DNA of 9,098 bases from Pseudomonadota bacterium (GTDB lineage: Bacteria; Pseudomonadota; Gammaproteobacteria; Burkholderiales; Burkholderiaceae), in contig JAEZQX010000533.1 in the NCBI GenBank assembly GCA_023441105.1, positions 1 through 9,098 on the forward strand, given 5' to 3'. This document shows, piece by piece, positions 1-6,150 of this stretch (the stretch's first letter is position 1; every line of letters starts with the position of its first letter). A model generated the notes under the pieces. The model was given only the letters and a program-made list of their open reading frames with translations, did no database searches and had not been told where the DNA came from. The translations under genes were made by a program, and so were the position numbers.

Positions 1-395
1 CGGCGTCGGCGTGTCGCTGCCGCGTCCGCGCCGTTTGCCGCCGACAACCGACCGTGCCGAGCGCCGGCGACCGACAGAGAACGTCGAGGTGGGCAGTGAC
101 GGATCTGACGGGTTCGCTGATTGACCCGTCTCACGCGCGCGGGCGCACATCGAAGAAGACGCCTCCGTCACTCGCCCCAGGCGAAAGGCGTCCTTCCTGA
201 TGAAGTTGCCATGCGGGGGGCGCGAGCGTGACGCTTGGCCATCGTCAGGGTAGAAACGGAGGTTTGCGGGGTTTTGCGGTTTGCAGGCCGGCGCCGCCGC
301 CACGGCCATCGGCCGGAAGGACGCCCAGGTTACGCACACCGTGCGCACCTCAGGGGGTCGACACTGCATTCCGACCCTTTGCGGCGCGGCCAACC
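1..395. other. Stretch without a supportable gene
   Basis: No reading frame here looks like a protein I recognise. One plus frame is open from base 3 to the TGA at 198-200 and another from base 2 to the TGA at 122-124. Both are arginine- and proline-rich, as expected of chance frames in GC-rich DNA, although either could be the tail of a gene that begins before the window. The open frames between 228 and 395 have the same poor composition. The only structure noticed is the hairpin listed at 158-192. Confidence 0.5.
158..192. repeat. Nested inverted repeat (hairpin)
   Basis: GACGCCT (158-164) pairs perfectly with AGGCGTC (186-192). Inside it TCGCC (172-176) pairs with GGCGA (180-184) around a 3-base loop, leaving a 7-base bulge on one side and one base on the other. 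Read on the minus strand, the outer stem is followed by TTCTTC, so it could be a weak intrinsic terminator for a minus-strand transcript. No gene is visible that would use it, and it may be a remnant or chance pairing in GC-rich DNA. Confidence 0.3.
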
Positions 396-497
396 GTCAC
401 CGACTTCACCGGCCGTATTCAGCGCGGCAATCTGCTACTGATCGGGCACTGCGCTCGCTGCGGGGGCGAGGTTGCGCGCATGGTCGACGGAGGATGA
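396..497 (+). pseudogene. Possible C-terminal fragment with a CxxC zinc knuckle
   Basis: The last 33 codons of an open frame ending at the TGA 495-497 look like real protein, unlike the proline/arginine-rich codons before them. They include the hydrophobic run GNLLLIGHC followed by ARCGGEVAR, that is, a C-x2-C-G half zinc knuckle. Third codon positions are mostly G or C. No start codon or ribosome site is convincing, and the upstream part of the frame does not look coding, so I read this as the surviving 3' end of a gene whose 5' part has been lost or frameshifted. I do not recognise the family and assign no function. A short intact protein starting at the GTG 228 is possible but less likely. 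Confidence 0.35.
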
Positions 498-503
498 GCC
501 GCC

Positions 504-662
504 ATGCCGCACCGCAAAGACCGCCCGCCCGTCGCGCCACGCCGTAGCTGCGGAGTTACGGCGTCTTCCTCCGGGAACAACCGCGTCTACAGCTACCAGG
601 CGTATGTGAATCTGCTTTCCCGCCGACGAGGTGCACACCGCAGATTGCCAATGGACTTTTAA
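504..662 (+). CDS. Doubtful 52-residue ORF
   Basis: An ATG seven bases after the previous stop opens a 52-codon frame that ends at TAA 660-662. GGAGGA at 489-494 lies 9 bases upstream and would serve as a Shine-Dalgarno sequence. The first half is proline- and arginine-rich, but NNRVYSYQAYVNLLSRR (about residues 29-45) has a more protein-like composition. The frame runs through the -35 element and spacer of the toxin-antitoxin promoter, which argues either that it is a decayed fragment or that it is chance. No family is recognised and no function is proposed. Confidence 0.2.
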   Translation: MPHRKDRPPVAPRRSCGVTASSSGNNRVYSYQAYVNLLSRRRGAHRRLPMDF

Positions 663-673
663 AGGTCTATATT
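645..673 (+). promoter_or_regulatory. Sigma70-like promoter of the toxin-antitoxin operon
   Basis: TTGCCA (645-650) and TATATT (668-673) are separated by exactly 17 bases and resemble TTGACA/TATAAT. Transcription would start near 680, about 23 bases before the antitoxin ATG at 703. This is an AT-rich island in otherwise very GC-rich DNA. Its position supports ATG 703, rather than the in-frame GTG at 631, as the antitoxin start. Confidence 0.6.
654..667. promoter_or_regulatory. Near-palindrome in the promoter spacer, candidate antitoxin operator
   Basis: GACTTTTAAAGGTC is symmetric at six of seven base pairs (T657 faces G664) and fills the end of the promoter spacer, touching the -10 box. GGTCT also recurs as a direct repeat at 664-668 and 675-679, 11 bases apart, about one helical turn. 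Phd/YefM antitoxins commonly bind palindromes in their own promoter, so this is the natural candidate operator. The assignment is inferred from position only. Confidence 0.45.
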
Positions 674-702
674 CGGTCTCCAACCATCACGACACTGCGG
701 CC

Positions 703-978
703 ATGCGCTACTCATCCCAAGTCAAGCCCATCAGCTACCTGAAGGCCAACGCCGCCGAGGTGCTCAGCCAGCTTGCCGAACAGCGCGAGCCTCTGGTCAT
801 CACGCAGAACGGCGAAGCCAAGGCCGTGCTGCAGGACGTGGCCTCCTTCGAGGAAACTCAGGAGACCTTGGCCCTGCTGAAGATCCTGGCACTTGGCCAA
901 CAGGACGTCGAGGAAGAACGGATCAAGCCGGTCGCCGATGTCGTGGCGCGCCTACGCGCAAAGCGAGCCGCGACCTGA
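703..978 (+). CDS. Type II antitoxin, Phd/YefM-like
   Basis: This 91-residue protein fits the Phd/YefM antitoxin family in length and pattern. The N-terminal half (about residues 7-55) carries the family's fold signature: VKPISYLKANAAEVLSQL, then EPLVITQNGEAKAVL, the strand-turn-strand typical of the DNA-binding dimer. The C-terminal half is charged and predicted helical (residues 52-88) and would wrap around and neutralise the toxin. The role expected from the family is to block the ParE-like toxin encoded next and to repress the shared operon, alone or with the toxin. ATG 703 was chosen over the in-frame GTG 631 because it gives the usual family length and lies just downstream of the promoter. 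Its TGA overlaps the toxin ATG by one base (TGATG), indicating translational coupling. Family call is firm; which toxin subtype it pairs with is inferred from the neighbour. Confidence 0.88.
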   Translation: MRYSSQVKPISYLKANAAEVLSQLAEQREPLVITQNGEAKAVLQDVASFEETQETLALLKILALGQQDVEEERIKPVADVVARLRAKRAAT

Positions 979-1319
979 TGGTCGGTAAGCCGACGCGCTA
1001 CGAGGTTCTGCTCACGCAAGGCGCCGAACAGGACCTGGAGGCGATCCACGACTACATCGCCGAGTTCGACAGCGTGGCCAACGCGAACCACGTGCTTGAT
1101 CGCTTGATGGCAGTCGTGGACGGGCTGGCACAGTTCCCCGAGCGCGGCAGCTACCCCAAGGAGCTCGTTGCGCTGGGTATCAAGGCCTACCGACAGACGG
1201 CATTCAAGCCGTACCGGGTGATCTATCGCGTCCTCGGCAGCCGGGTGGTGATCTACCTGATCGTCGATGGCCGGCGTGACATGCAGTCCGTGCTGGCGCG
1301 AAGGCTTCTGGGCGCTTGA
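978..1319 (+). CDS. Type II toxin, ParE/RelE superfamily
   Basis: The 113-residue product matches the RelE/ParE toxin fold. An N-terminal strand (YEVLLTQGAEQDL, residues 8-20) leads into two helices (AIHDYIAEF and ANHVLDRLMAVVDGL). The FPERGSYP motif (53-60) follows, then strands FKPYRVIYRV (76-85) and RVVIYLIVDGRRD (89-101), and an arginine-rich tail. The FPERG, YRVIY and DGRRD elements are characteristic. ParE members poison DNA gyrase and RelE members cleave mRNA on the ribosome. Length and the PERG region favour ParE, but the sequence alone cannot settle the target. The start codon overlaps the antitoxin stop, so toxin synthesis depends on antitoxin translation. The frame is intact with no missing motif, so the module is probably functional. 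No terminator was seen in the roughly 240 bases after the stop, where no gene was recognised either. Confidence 0.88.
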   Translation: MVGKPTRYEVLLTQGAEQDLEAIHDYIAEFDSVANANHVLDRLMAVVDGLAQFPERGSYPKELVALGIKAYRQTAFKPYRVIYRVLGSRVVIYLIVDGRRDMQSVLARRLLGA

Positions 1320-1562
1320 CCCGCGGCAACCCGCGCGATGGCAACCGCCGGATTCCCTGCGCTTGCCGCTCTATTACCGGCATCTCTTCATTGGCCCTGT
1401 CCTATAGCTATTGAGCGCAACGGCTGGTTTTTGCCATCGACAGCCGCCCGCCACCACCTGCCGCGAGGTCCACGAGTCTGGGAAGAATCAGGAATGTGTC
1501 AGTCGGGCGACGGCAGCGACACCCCTTCAACGCCTGTGCCTGTAACTGGGGGCTGGCGTTAG

Positions 1563-2078
1563 TTCAGCGTCGAGGATCGGGCGCGCCAATCGATGCCGCA
1601 CTTCATGGCGCTGCTTGCCGGGCGGGAGCTGGGAGTGGAGTTGACGCCGATCCCGTATCGCGGCGGATCGGCATCGATGCAAGGCGCCGCAGCCGGGGAA
1701 ACGGCGATGGCGATGGGCACTGAGGGGTCTGCCCGGGCGTTGCATCAGGCAGGGAAGATCCGGGTGCGGGCGACCACGTGGGACCGGCGCTCGCCATTCT
1801 TCGCGCAAGCGCCGACGTTCCGCGAGAGTGGGATTGCCCTCGGGCAGCGGGAGTGGTTCGGGACGTTCCTGCCCGCTCGGGCGTCCGATGCGCAGGTGCG
1901 CGCCGTTGCGACTGCCATTCGGGAGGCCGTGGAAGAGTCCGATGTACAAGAGACCTGGGCCCGCAACAGCCTGATCGTCGAGGCCGCCGGCCCTGCTGCG
2001 CTCGGGGAAGCGATGCGATCCGAGCACGACTTCTGGGGCCCGATCGTGCGTGCGTCGGGGTTCACCGCTGAGAGTTGA
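1563..2078 (+). pseudogene. C-terminal half of a Bug-type (TctC-family) substrate-binding protein
   Basis: The open frame begins only after an in-frame TAG at 1560-1562. From about ATG 1593 it reads like the second half of a Bug receptor: PHFMALLAGRELG, then LTPIPYRGG (the conserved VPYRGG strand), a QAPTFRESGI segment corresponding to the usual VPTxxESG, then FGTFLPAR. It ends with a helical tail reaching FWGPIVRASG, matching the family C-terminus. Intact family members have about 300-330 residues with a signal peptide. Here only about 160 residues remain, with no signal sequence and no first ligand-binding lobe, and neither other plus frame just upstream supplies the missing part. It is therefore a 5'-truncated remnant, most likely without function. 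It resembles a different Bug branch from the complete receptor at 5104 and is not a recent copy of it. Confidence 0.75.
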
Positions 2079-2090
2079 CGGGCGAGTTTC

Positions 2091-2192
2091 GGCAACCCCA
2101 TTAAGCGATGGCGCGACTACACCAATGCGGAGAAGGATAGCGCCGCGGCCGCACGACGCTTGACTGTCGGGCAGGTAAAGCTCACCCTGTGA
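2091..2192 (+). other. Unidentified reading stretch after the Bug fragment
   Basis: In the same frame as the Bug remnant, beyond its TGA, 33 codons run to a TGA at 2190-2192. The composition is protein-like (for example IKRWRDYTNAEKDSAAAARR and LTVGQVKLTL) and there is no start codon. It may be another leftover gene end, but I do not recognise it, and it could be chance. Confidence 0.18.
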
Positions 2193-2226
2193 TACTTCGA
2201 GATGGCAGAAGACTCGTTTTGCCATC

Positions 2227-2319
2227 ATGGGTGTTGCGCCAGCGAGCACCAGTGCCGTCGGCCATCCGACGGGCAAGCGCATCCGCGAACTGACGATCAC
2301 GCCGGACAAGCTGCTTTAA
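2227..2319 (+). pseudogene. Possible C-terminal tail of a xanthine-dehydrogenase-family molybdopterin subunit
   Basis: Thirty codons from ATG 2227 to TAA 2317-2319 read GVAPASTSAVGHPTGKRIR and then ELTITPDKLL. From memory this resembles the extreme C-terminus of molybdopterin-binding subunits of the xanthine/aldehyde dehydrogenase family, which often end in a pattern like GVAPAIANAV-xxATGKRIR-xLPITPDKLL. The frame upstream of ATG 2227 does not continue the match and reaches a stop at 2176-2178. If the match is right, the remaining several hundred residues are gone. The piece is short, so the call is tentative. It ends one base before the GTG start of the Rieske gene. Confidence 0.4.
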
Positions 2320-2320
2320 A

Positions 2321-4138
2321 GTGGAGCAACCCTCACGCTCACCCCGGTTGCCGGCCGCGGCCTCGGAGTTCGTGCACGCATGCAGCCTGGCCGAGCTCGA
2401 AGCCAAGGGGCGACTCCTGCTGCACGGCCGCCATTCCCCGATCCTGGTGGTTCACGATGGCGGACGCGTCTTCGCGCTCGACAACCGCTGCCCGCATATG
2501 GGTTTTCCCCTCGATCGCGGCAGCATCGGGGACGGCATCCTTACCTGTCATTGGCATCACGCGCGCTTCGATCTGGCCAGCGGCTGCACCTTCGACCTCT
2601 GGGCCGACGATGTTCCCAGCTGTACGGTCGAGGTGCGTGACGGGGAAGTCTGGGTCAATCCGTCGTTTGGCCATGGCGACGCGTCTGGCCACTGGCGCGC
2701 CCGGCTCGACGACGGCCTGGCCCACAACCTCGGCCTTGTGATCGCCAAGGCCGTCCGGGGACAACTCGCCGCCGGCGTACCCGCGCCGGCGATACTCCGG
2801 CAGGCGGCGTTGTTCGCCGTCCGGAACCGTGACGGTTGGGGAATCGGTGTGACCATCCTCACGGCGCTCGGGAATCTGCTCCCGATGCTTCCGGAGGAGG
2901 AAACCTACCTCGCGCTCTTCCACGGCGCCCGGAGAGTGGCAGCGGACTGCGACGGCGAGGTGCCGCGGCGCGCGCGCGCTCCGCTCGCGAGTCGGCCCCA
3001 GCCATCGAGGCTCGAGCGCTGGCTTCGACAATGGAGCGCCGTGCGCCATCGGGAGGCGGCCGAGCGCACCCTGCTCACCGCCATCGCCACCGGTACCCCG
3101 CCAGCCGGACTTGCTGGCCTGCTGTTGGCAGCGGCGACCGACCGCCCATTTGCCGACGGCGGCCATTCGCTCGATTTCATCAACAAGGCCTGCGAGTGCC
3201 TCGACCTGATCGGTTGGGAGCATGCGGATGCCGTATTGCCGAGCGTGGTCGGGCAGATGGTGGCGGCGCTTGGGGCGGAGGAGACGACGTCGTGGCGTCA
3301 GCCCGAGGACCTGGTCGCCCTGTGCGATGAATCAGCGTCGCGGCTCGCCGGGATCTTCGGCACGGCTTCCGGTCCCGGTGGCTGGTCCGGTCATGCGCAG
3401 TTGTCGGCCGCGCTCCTCGGCGACGATGCCAGCGAGATCCTGGCCGCGCTCATGGCGGCAGCCCAGGCAGGTGCGTCGCCGGTCGGTCTCGGCCGCTCGC
3501 TCGCTTACGCGGCTGCGCTGCGTGTCGCGCGATTCGGCAACGCGAATGAGCATGGGGACTGGGAGACGGCCCATCACGTCTTCACCTACGCCAACGCCGT
3601 TCACCAGGCGTTGAAGCGGATCGAGGTGGGGAATGGCCCGCATGGGTCTGGCAGGAATGCCGGAATCGACGCGGCCCGCGGAGTGCTTCACGGGGCGATG
3701 GCGGTCTACCTCGCCCGCTACCTCAACGTGCCAACTGCGCGGCTGCCTGGCGAAGGCGGCGATCGGTTGGAGGACCTTCCCGACTCGATCGAGGAGATTC
3801 GCCAGGCCTTGCTGGGTGCGTTCGATCGACAGCGGCAGGTCGATACAGCGGCGCGGCTGGTCGCGCGCCATCTCACGCTGGGCCACCAGCCCGAGTCGCT
3901 GATCGCGACGCTTGCGCATGCGCTGCTTCGGGAGGATGCGGGCTTTCACGCCTGCCAGATGCTGGAGGCCGGCGTGCGGCAGTTCAACGAGTGGGGCAAC
4001 ACCGATCAAGGTCGGCACATCATGATCGCGGTGGCCCGCTACCTTGCAGCCCATTCGCCCACCGAGCGCTCGGCCTTCCAGACGGCAGACATCGCCCAGC
4101 GCCTGCTGCGCGGCGGCGAGCTTCATCAGCCTGCATGA
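2321..4138 (+). CDS. Rieske [2Fe-2S] domain fused to a large histidine-rich helical domain
   Basis: The 605-residue product opens with a Rieske ferredoxin domain (about residues 15-115). It contains C57-P-H59, sixteen residues, then C76-H-W-H79, the complete C-x-H-x16-C-x2-H set that ligates a [2Fe-2S] cluster. Residues about 125-600 are alanine- and leucine-rich, predicted helical and soluble, and carry scattered histidine motifs: LALFHG (H201), GGHSLDF (H282), NEHGDWETAHHVF (H411, H418, H419), ARGVLHGAM (H457) and GFHACQM (H543). I cannot name this domain. The histidines suggest a metal site fed with electrons by the Rieske cluster, which would make the protein a self-contained redox enzyme, but that is inference. 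There is no signal peptide or membrane helix, so it is probably cytoplasmic. GTG 2321 is the most upstream usable start, after an in-frame TGA at 2291-2293. It lacks a good ribosome site, and GTG 2372 (residue 18) is an alternative. It probably shares a transcript with the HD gene 16 bases downstream. Confidence 0.8.
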   Translation: MEQPSRSPRLPAAASEFVHACSLAELEAKGRLLLHGRHSPILVVHDGGRVFALDNRCPHMGFPLDRGSIGDGILTCHWHHARFDLASGCTFDLWADDVPSCTVEVRDGEVWVNPSFGHGDASGHWRARLDDGLAHNLGLVIAKAVRGQLAAGVPAPAILRQAALFAVRNRDGWGIGVTILTALGNLLPMLPEEETYLALFHGARRVAADCDGEVPRRARAPLASRPQPSRLERWLRQWSAVRHREAAERTLLTAIATGTPPAGLAGLLLAAATDRPFADGGHSLDFINKACECLDLIGWEHADAVLPSVVGQMVAALGAEETTSWRQPEDLVALCDESASRLAGIFGTASGPGGWSGHAQLSAALLGDDASEILAALMAAAQAGASPVGLGRSLAYAAALRVARFGNANEHGDWETAHHVFTYANAVHQALKRIEVGNGPHGSGRNAGIDAARGVLHGAMAVYLARYLNVPTARLPGEGGDRLEDLPDSIEEIRQALLGAFDRQRQVDTAARLVARHLTLGHQPESLIATLAHALLREDAGFHACQMLEAGVRQFNEWGNTDQGRHIMIAVARYLAAHSPTERSAFQTADIAQRLLRGGELHQPA

Positions 4139-4154
4139 GGGGTAGACTGACATC

Positions 4155-4577
4155 ATGAGCACCCTCGAACGCGCCATCGCCATCGCCGCCAAGGCCCACG
4201 CCGGCCAGACCGACAAGGCCGGCGAGCCCTACATCCTGCATCCCCTGCGGCTGATGCTGGCGATGGAGTCCGAACAGGAGCGGATCGTGGCCATCCTCCA
4301 CGACGTGGTGGAGGATTCCGGCATCACGCTCAAGGACCTGCGGGCGGAAGGATTCGCCGAAGAGGCGGTTGCGGCCATCGACGCGCTGACAAAGCGCGAC
4401 GGCGAATCGAAGATGGACGCGGCGGCCCGGGCGAAGGTCAATGCGCTGGCACTGCGGGTGAAGCTGGCCGACAACGCCGACAACCAGGACATGATCCTTG
4501 TCGCCGATCCGACCGAGGCGGATGTCGCCCGCATCGAGGAGTATCGCCGCATCCGCGCGTTCCTGCTGGCGCCCTGA
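4155..4577 (+). CDS. Small RelA/SpoT-type HD phosphohydrolase (MESH1-like)
   Basis: This 140-residue protein is a stand-alone HD-superfamily hydrolase of the RelA/SpoT/MESH1 type. The metal-binding set is visible: H29 in YILHP, H49-D50 in ILHDVVEDS, and D106 in KLADNADN. The acidic pair E53-D54 and N110 (four residues after D106) match catalytic positions of (p)ppGpp hydrolases. The AxxAHAGQxDKAGEPY opening also fits. There is no synthetase, TGS or ACT domain. Related single-domain enzymes remove pyrophosphate from (p)ppGpp or act on NADPH or other nucleotides, so the likely substrate is a phosphorylated nucleotide but is not proven. The gene follows the Rieske gene by 16 bases, with AGGGG (4138-4142) as a distant ribosome site. 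Its 3' end faces the GFA gene, 9 bases away, with no obvious terminator between them. Confidence 0.85.
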   Translation: MSTLERAIAIAAKAHAGQTDKAGEPYILHPLRLMLAMESEQERIVAILHDVVEDSGITLKDLRAEGFAEEAVAAIDALTKRDGESKMDAAARAKVNALALRVKLADNADNQDMILVADPTEADVARIEEYRRIRAFLLAP

Positions 4578-4586
4578 AGGCCAGAC

Positions 4587-4934
4587 CTACTTCGCCCGCC
4601 CGTCGTAGTGCGTCACCGGCACGGCCTGCAGGTCGATCCCTTCGATGCAGCGGATGTTGATCGCCGCCATCTTCACGCCGGACGGGGCCGGCGCTTCGCC
4701 ATAGGGATGCATGCCGCAGGTGGGGCAGAAGCGGTGCTTGATGACGTGCTTGTTGAACAGGTAGGTGCTGGCATTCTCCTCCGGTGTCAGCAGGCGCAGG
4801 TCGCTGCGCGGCACGAACCAGAGCAGCGATCCCTTTCGCTGGCAGATGGAGCAATTGCAGGCGAGGGCGGAGTCGATCTCTCCCGCCACCTCGAACCTGA
4901 TGCGGCCGCAATGGCAGCTTCCCTGGAAGTTCAT
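4587..4934 (-). CDS. GFA/CENP-V family zinc protein
   Basis: The 115-residue product belongs to the GFA family, named after glutathione-dependent formaldehyde-activating enzyme. The cysteine pattern is complete: C7-H-C9 in GSCHCGRIRFE, C26-N-C28-S-I-C31 in ACNCSICQRKG, and C70-P-T-C73 in HRFCPTCGMHPYG. In the founding enzyme, C7/C9/C70/C73-type cysteines hold a structural zinc and the C26/C28/C31-type set holds a second zinc at the active site. Small family members of this size are very common, and most have no demonstrated formaldehyde-glutathione activity, so only the family is called. The start is well supported: GAGGAA (4946 down to 4941) lies 6 bases before the ATG, and a strong promoter lies just upstream on the same strand. 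It converges with the HD gene and is divergent from the TTT operon, with which it may share control. Confidence 0.9.
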   Translation of the reverse strand: MNFQGSCHCGRIRFEVAGEIDSALACNCSICQRKGSLLWFVPRSDLRLLTPEENASTYLFNKHVIKHRFCPTCGMHPYGEAPAPSGVKMAAINIRCIEGIDLQAVPVTHYDGRAK

Positions 4935-4969
4935 TCCGCTTTCCTCGGCGATGGTGAGCCAACGGGTTA

Positions 4970-4998
4970 AGTATCTGTGTTGCCGGATTGCCTGTCAA
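4970..4998 (-). promoter_or_regulatory. Sigma70-like promoter of the GFA gene
   Basis: Read on the minus strand, a perfect TTGACA (4998 to 4993) is followed after 17 bases by GATACT (4975 to 4970), which matches TATAAT at four of six positions. Transcription would begin near 4963, about 29 bases before the ATG at 4934. This is the best promoter-like sequence in the right half of the window. Confidence 0.6.
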
Positions 4999-5002
4999 TC
5001 CG
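4984..5002. promoter_or_regulatory. Perfect inverted repeat over the GFA -35 box, candidate operator
   Basis: CGGATTG (4984-4990) and CAATCCG (4996-5002) are exact inverted repeats of 7 bases around CCTGT. The right arm and spacer contain the TTGACA of the minus-strand promoter, so a dimeric regulator bound here would block that promoter. The site is also about 13 bases upstream of the candidate -35 of the tct operon, where it could activate or repress it. No regulator gene lies in the window. Confidence 0.5.
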
Positions 5003-5014
5003 TCGGCGCCTGCG

Positions 5015-5043
5015 TTGCGGTCGCCGGGCCGGTTCGCTACATT
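5015..5043 (+). promoter_or_regulatory. Candidate promoter of the tct operon
   Basis: TTGCGG (5015-5020) and TACATT (5038-5043) are 17 bases apart. Matches to consensus are three and four of six, so this is only a plausible weak promoter, as expected for a regulated transport operon. It would give a leader of about 55 bases before the tctC start. Confidence 0.35.
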
Positions 5044-5103
5044 AGCCTGCACCCGAGAAAACAGCCGCAGCCGCGAGGCCCGCGGCCACGACGAGGAGAC
5101 GAC

Positions 5104-6123
5104 ATGGCCGGCATGATCCGCAGGCGCACGACGCTTGTACGTTTGGCTTTCGCCACGGCGGCAGCCATCGCGACGGCGTTCGCCGCGCCGGCAGGCGCGC
5201 AGGGCGCCGGCGCGCTCACCAAGCCGATCGAGCTGATCGCCCCGGCCAGCCCGGGAGGCGGCTGGGACACCACCGCCCGGGTGCTGGCAGGCGCCCTGCA
5301 GGAGGAGAAGATCGTCTCGACGCCGATCACGGTGGTGAACAAGCCGGGTGGCTCGGGTGTCGTGGGCTGGAACTACATGAACCAGCACGCACCCGACGGC
5401 CATTTCGTCGCGATGAGCTCCACCGTCATCCACGCCAACGAGCTGCTGGGCCGCACCACCATGTCGCTGAGCGATGTCACGCCGATCGCCATGCTGACCA
5501 CCGAGTGGCATGCGGTGGTCGTCGGCAAGAACTCGCCGGTCAAGACCGGCAAGGAGCTGATGGACAAGCTCAAGCAGGATCCGGCATCGCTGTCGATCGG
5601 CATCGGCCTTGGCGTCGGCAATGACGACTACATGTCCTTCATGAAGGCGGCGAAGGCGGCCGGCGTCGACGTCACCAAGCTCAAGCGCATCGTCATCTTC
5701 CCGTCCGGCAAGGAGTTGATGGTCGCGATCCTCGGCGGCCACGTGGACGTGATCTCCACCGGGCTGTCGGAGATCGTCGAGCAGCATCGTGCCGACAAGG
5801 TGCGGATCGTGGCGATCTCGGCACCGAAGCGCCTGGAGGGGACGGAATCGGACCTGCCGACCTGGAACGAGCAGGGCATCGACGGCGCCTTCGGCCACTG
5901 GCGTGGCCTGTTCGGGCCGAAGGGCATGAGCGCGGAGCAGCTCAAGACCTGGGACGACATGATCGCCAAGGTGGTCAAGACCAAGGCCTGGCAGGACGGC
6001 ATCGCCAAGAACGGCTGGGACGATGCCTACATGCCAAGCGCGCAATACAAGGACTTTCTCGAGAAAGAGGGCAAGTCGTTTGCCGAGACCTTCGGCGAGC
6101 TCGGCATCATGAAGAAGAAGTAG
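5104..6123 (+). CDS. tctC: TTT periplasmic receptor, TctC family
   Basis: This 339-residue protein is the extracytoplasmic solute receptor of a tripartite tricarboxylate transporter. Residues 1-32 form a signal peptide: MAGMIRRRTT, a hydrophobic core rich in alanine, and an AGA-Q cleavage site after about residue 32. The mature protein starts with the family's first ligand loop, LIAPASPGGGWDTTAR, followed by PGGSGVVGWNYM and, near the centre, a GIGLGVGNDDYMSF segment. The overall length is usual for TctC/Bug proteins. It binds a carboxylate in the periplasm and delivers it to TctA/TctB. The GGGWDT form of the loop is typical of TctC-like receptors for di- or tricarboxylates, but the ligand cannot be read from the sequence. 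ATG 5104 is chosen because GAGGAG (5093-5098) lies 5 bases upstream and the signal peptide starts there. The frame is open back to 4765, but that part overlaps the GFA gene on the other strand. Confidence 0.92.
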   Translation: MAGMIRRRTTLVRLAFATAAAIATAFAAPAGAQGAGALTKPIELIAPASPGGGWDTTARVLAGALQEEKIVSTPITVVNKPGGSGVVGWNYMNQHAPDGHFVAMSSTVIHANELLGRTTMSLSDVTPIAMLTTEWHAVVVGKNSPVKTGKELMDKLKQDPASLSIGIGLGVGNDDYMSFMKAAKAAGVDVTKLKRIVIFPSGKELMVAILGGHVDVISTGLSEIVEQHRADKVRIVAISAPKRLEGTESDLPTWNEQGIDGAFGHWRGLFGPKGMSAEQLKTWDDMIAKVVKTKAWQDGIAKNGWDDAYMPSAQYKDFLEKEGKSFAETFGELGIMKKK

Positions 6124-6150
6124 CCGGCAAGGGCGGCAGCAGACCGTAAC

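Noticed and set aside
631..702. Upstream GTG start for the antitoxin
   Set aside because: It would add 24 residues unlike the family, encoded by the promoter -35, spacer and -10 region. ATG 703 gives the normal length.
1338..1562. 74-codon plus-strand ORF after the toxin, considered as the missing N-terminus of the Bug remnant
   Set aside because: It shows no signal peptide, no PGG-type ligand loop and no Bug similarity, so it is treated as chance.
2339..3223. 294-codon minus-strand frame, and similar frames at 3332-4216 and 1527-2309
   Set aside because: They are opposite the Rieske gene and the Bug remnant, with low-complexity antisense composition and no motifs.
4765..5103. Long N-terminal extension of tctC
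   Set aside because: It overlaps the GFA gene on the opposite strand and would bury the signal peptide. ATG 5104 has a good ribosome site.
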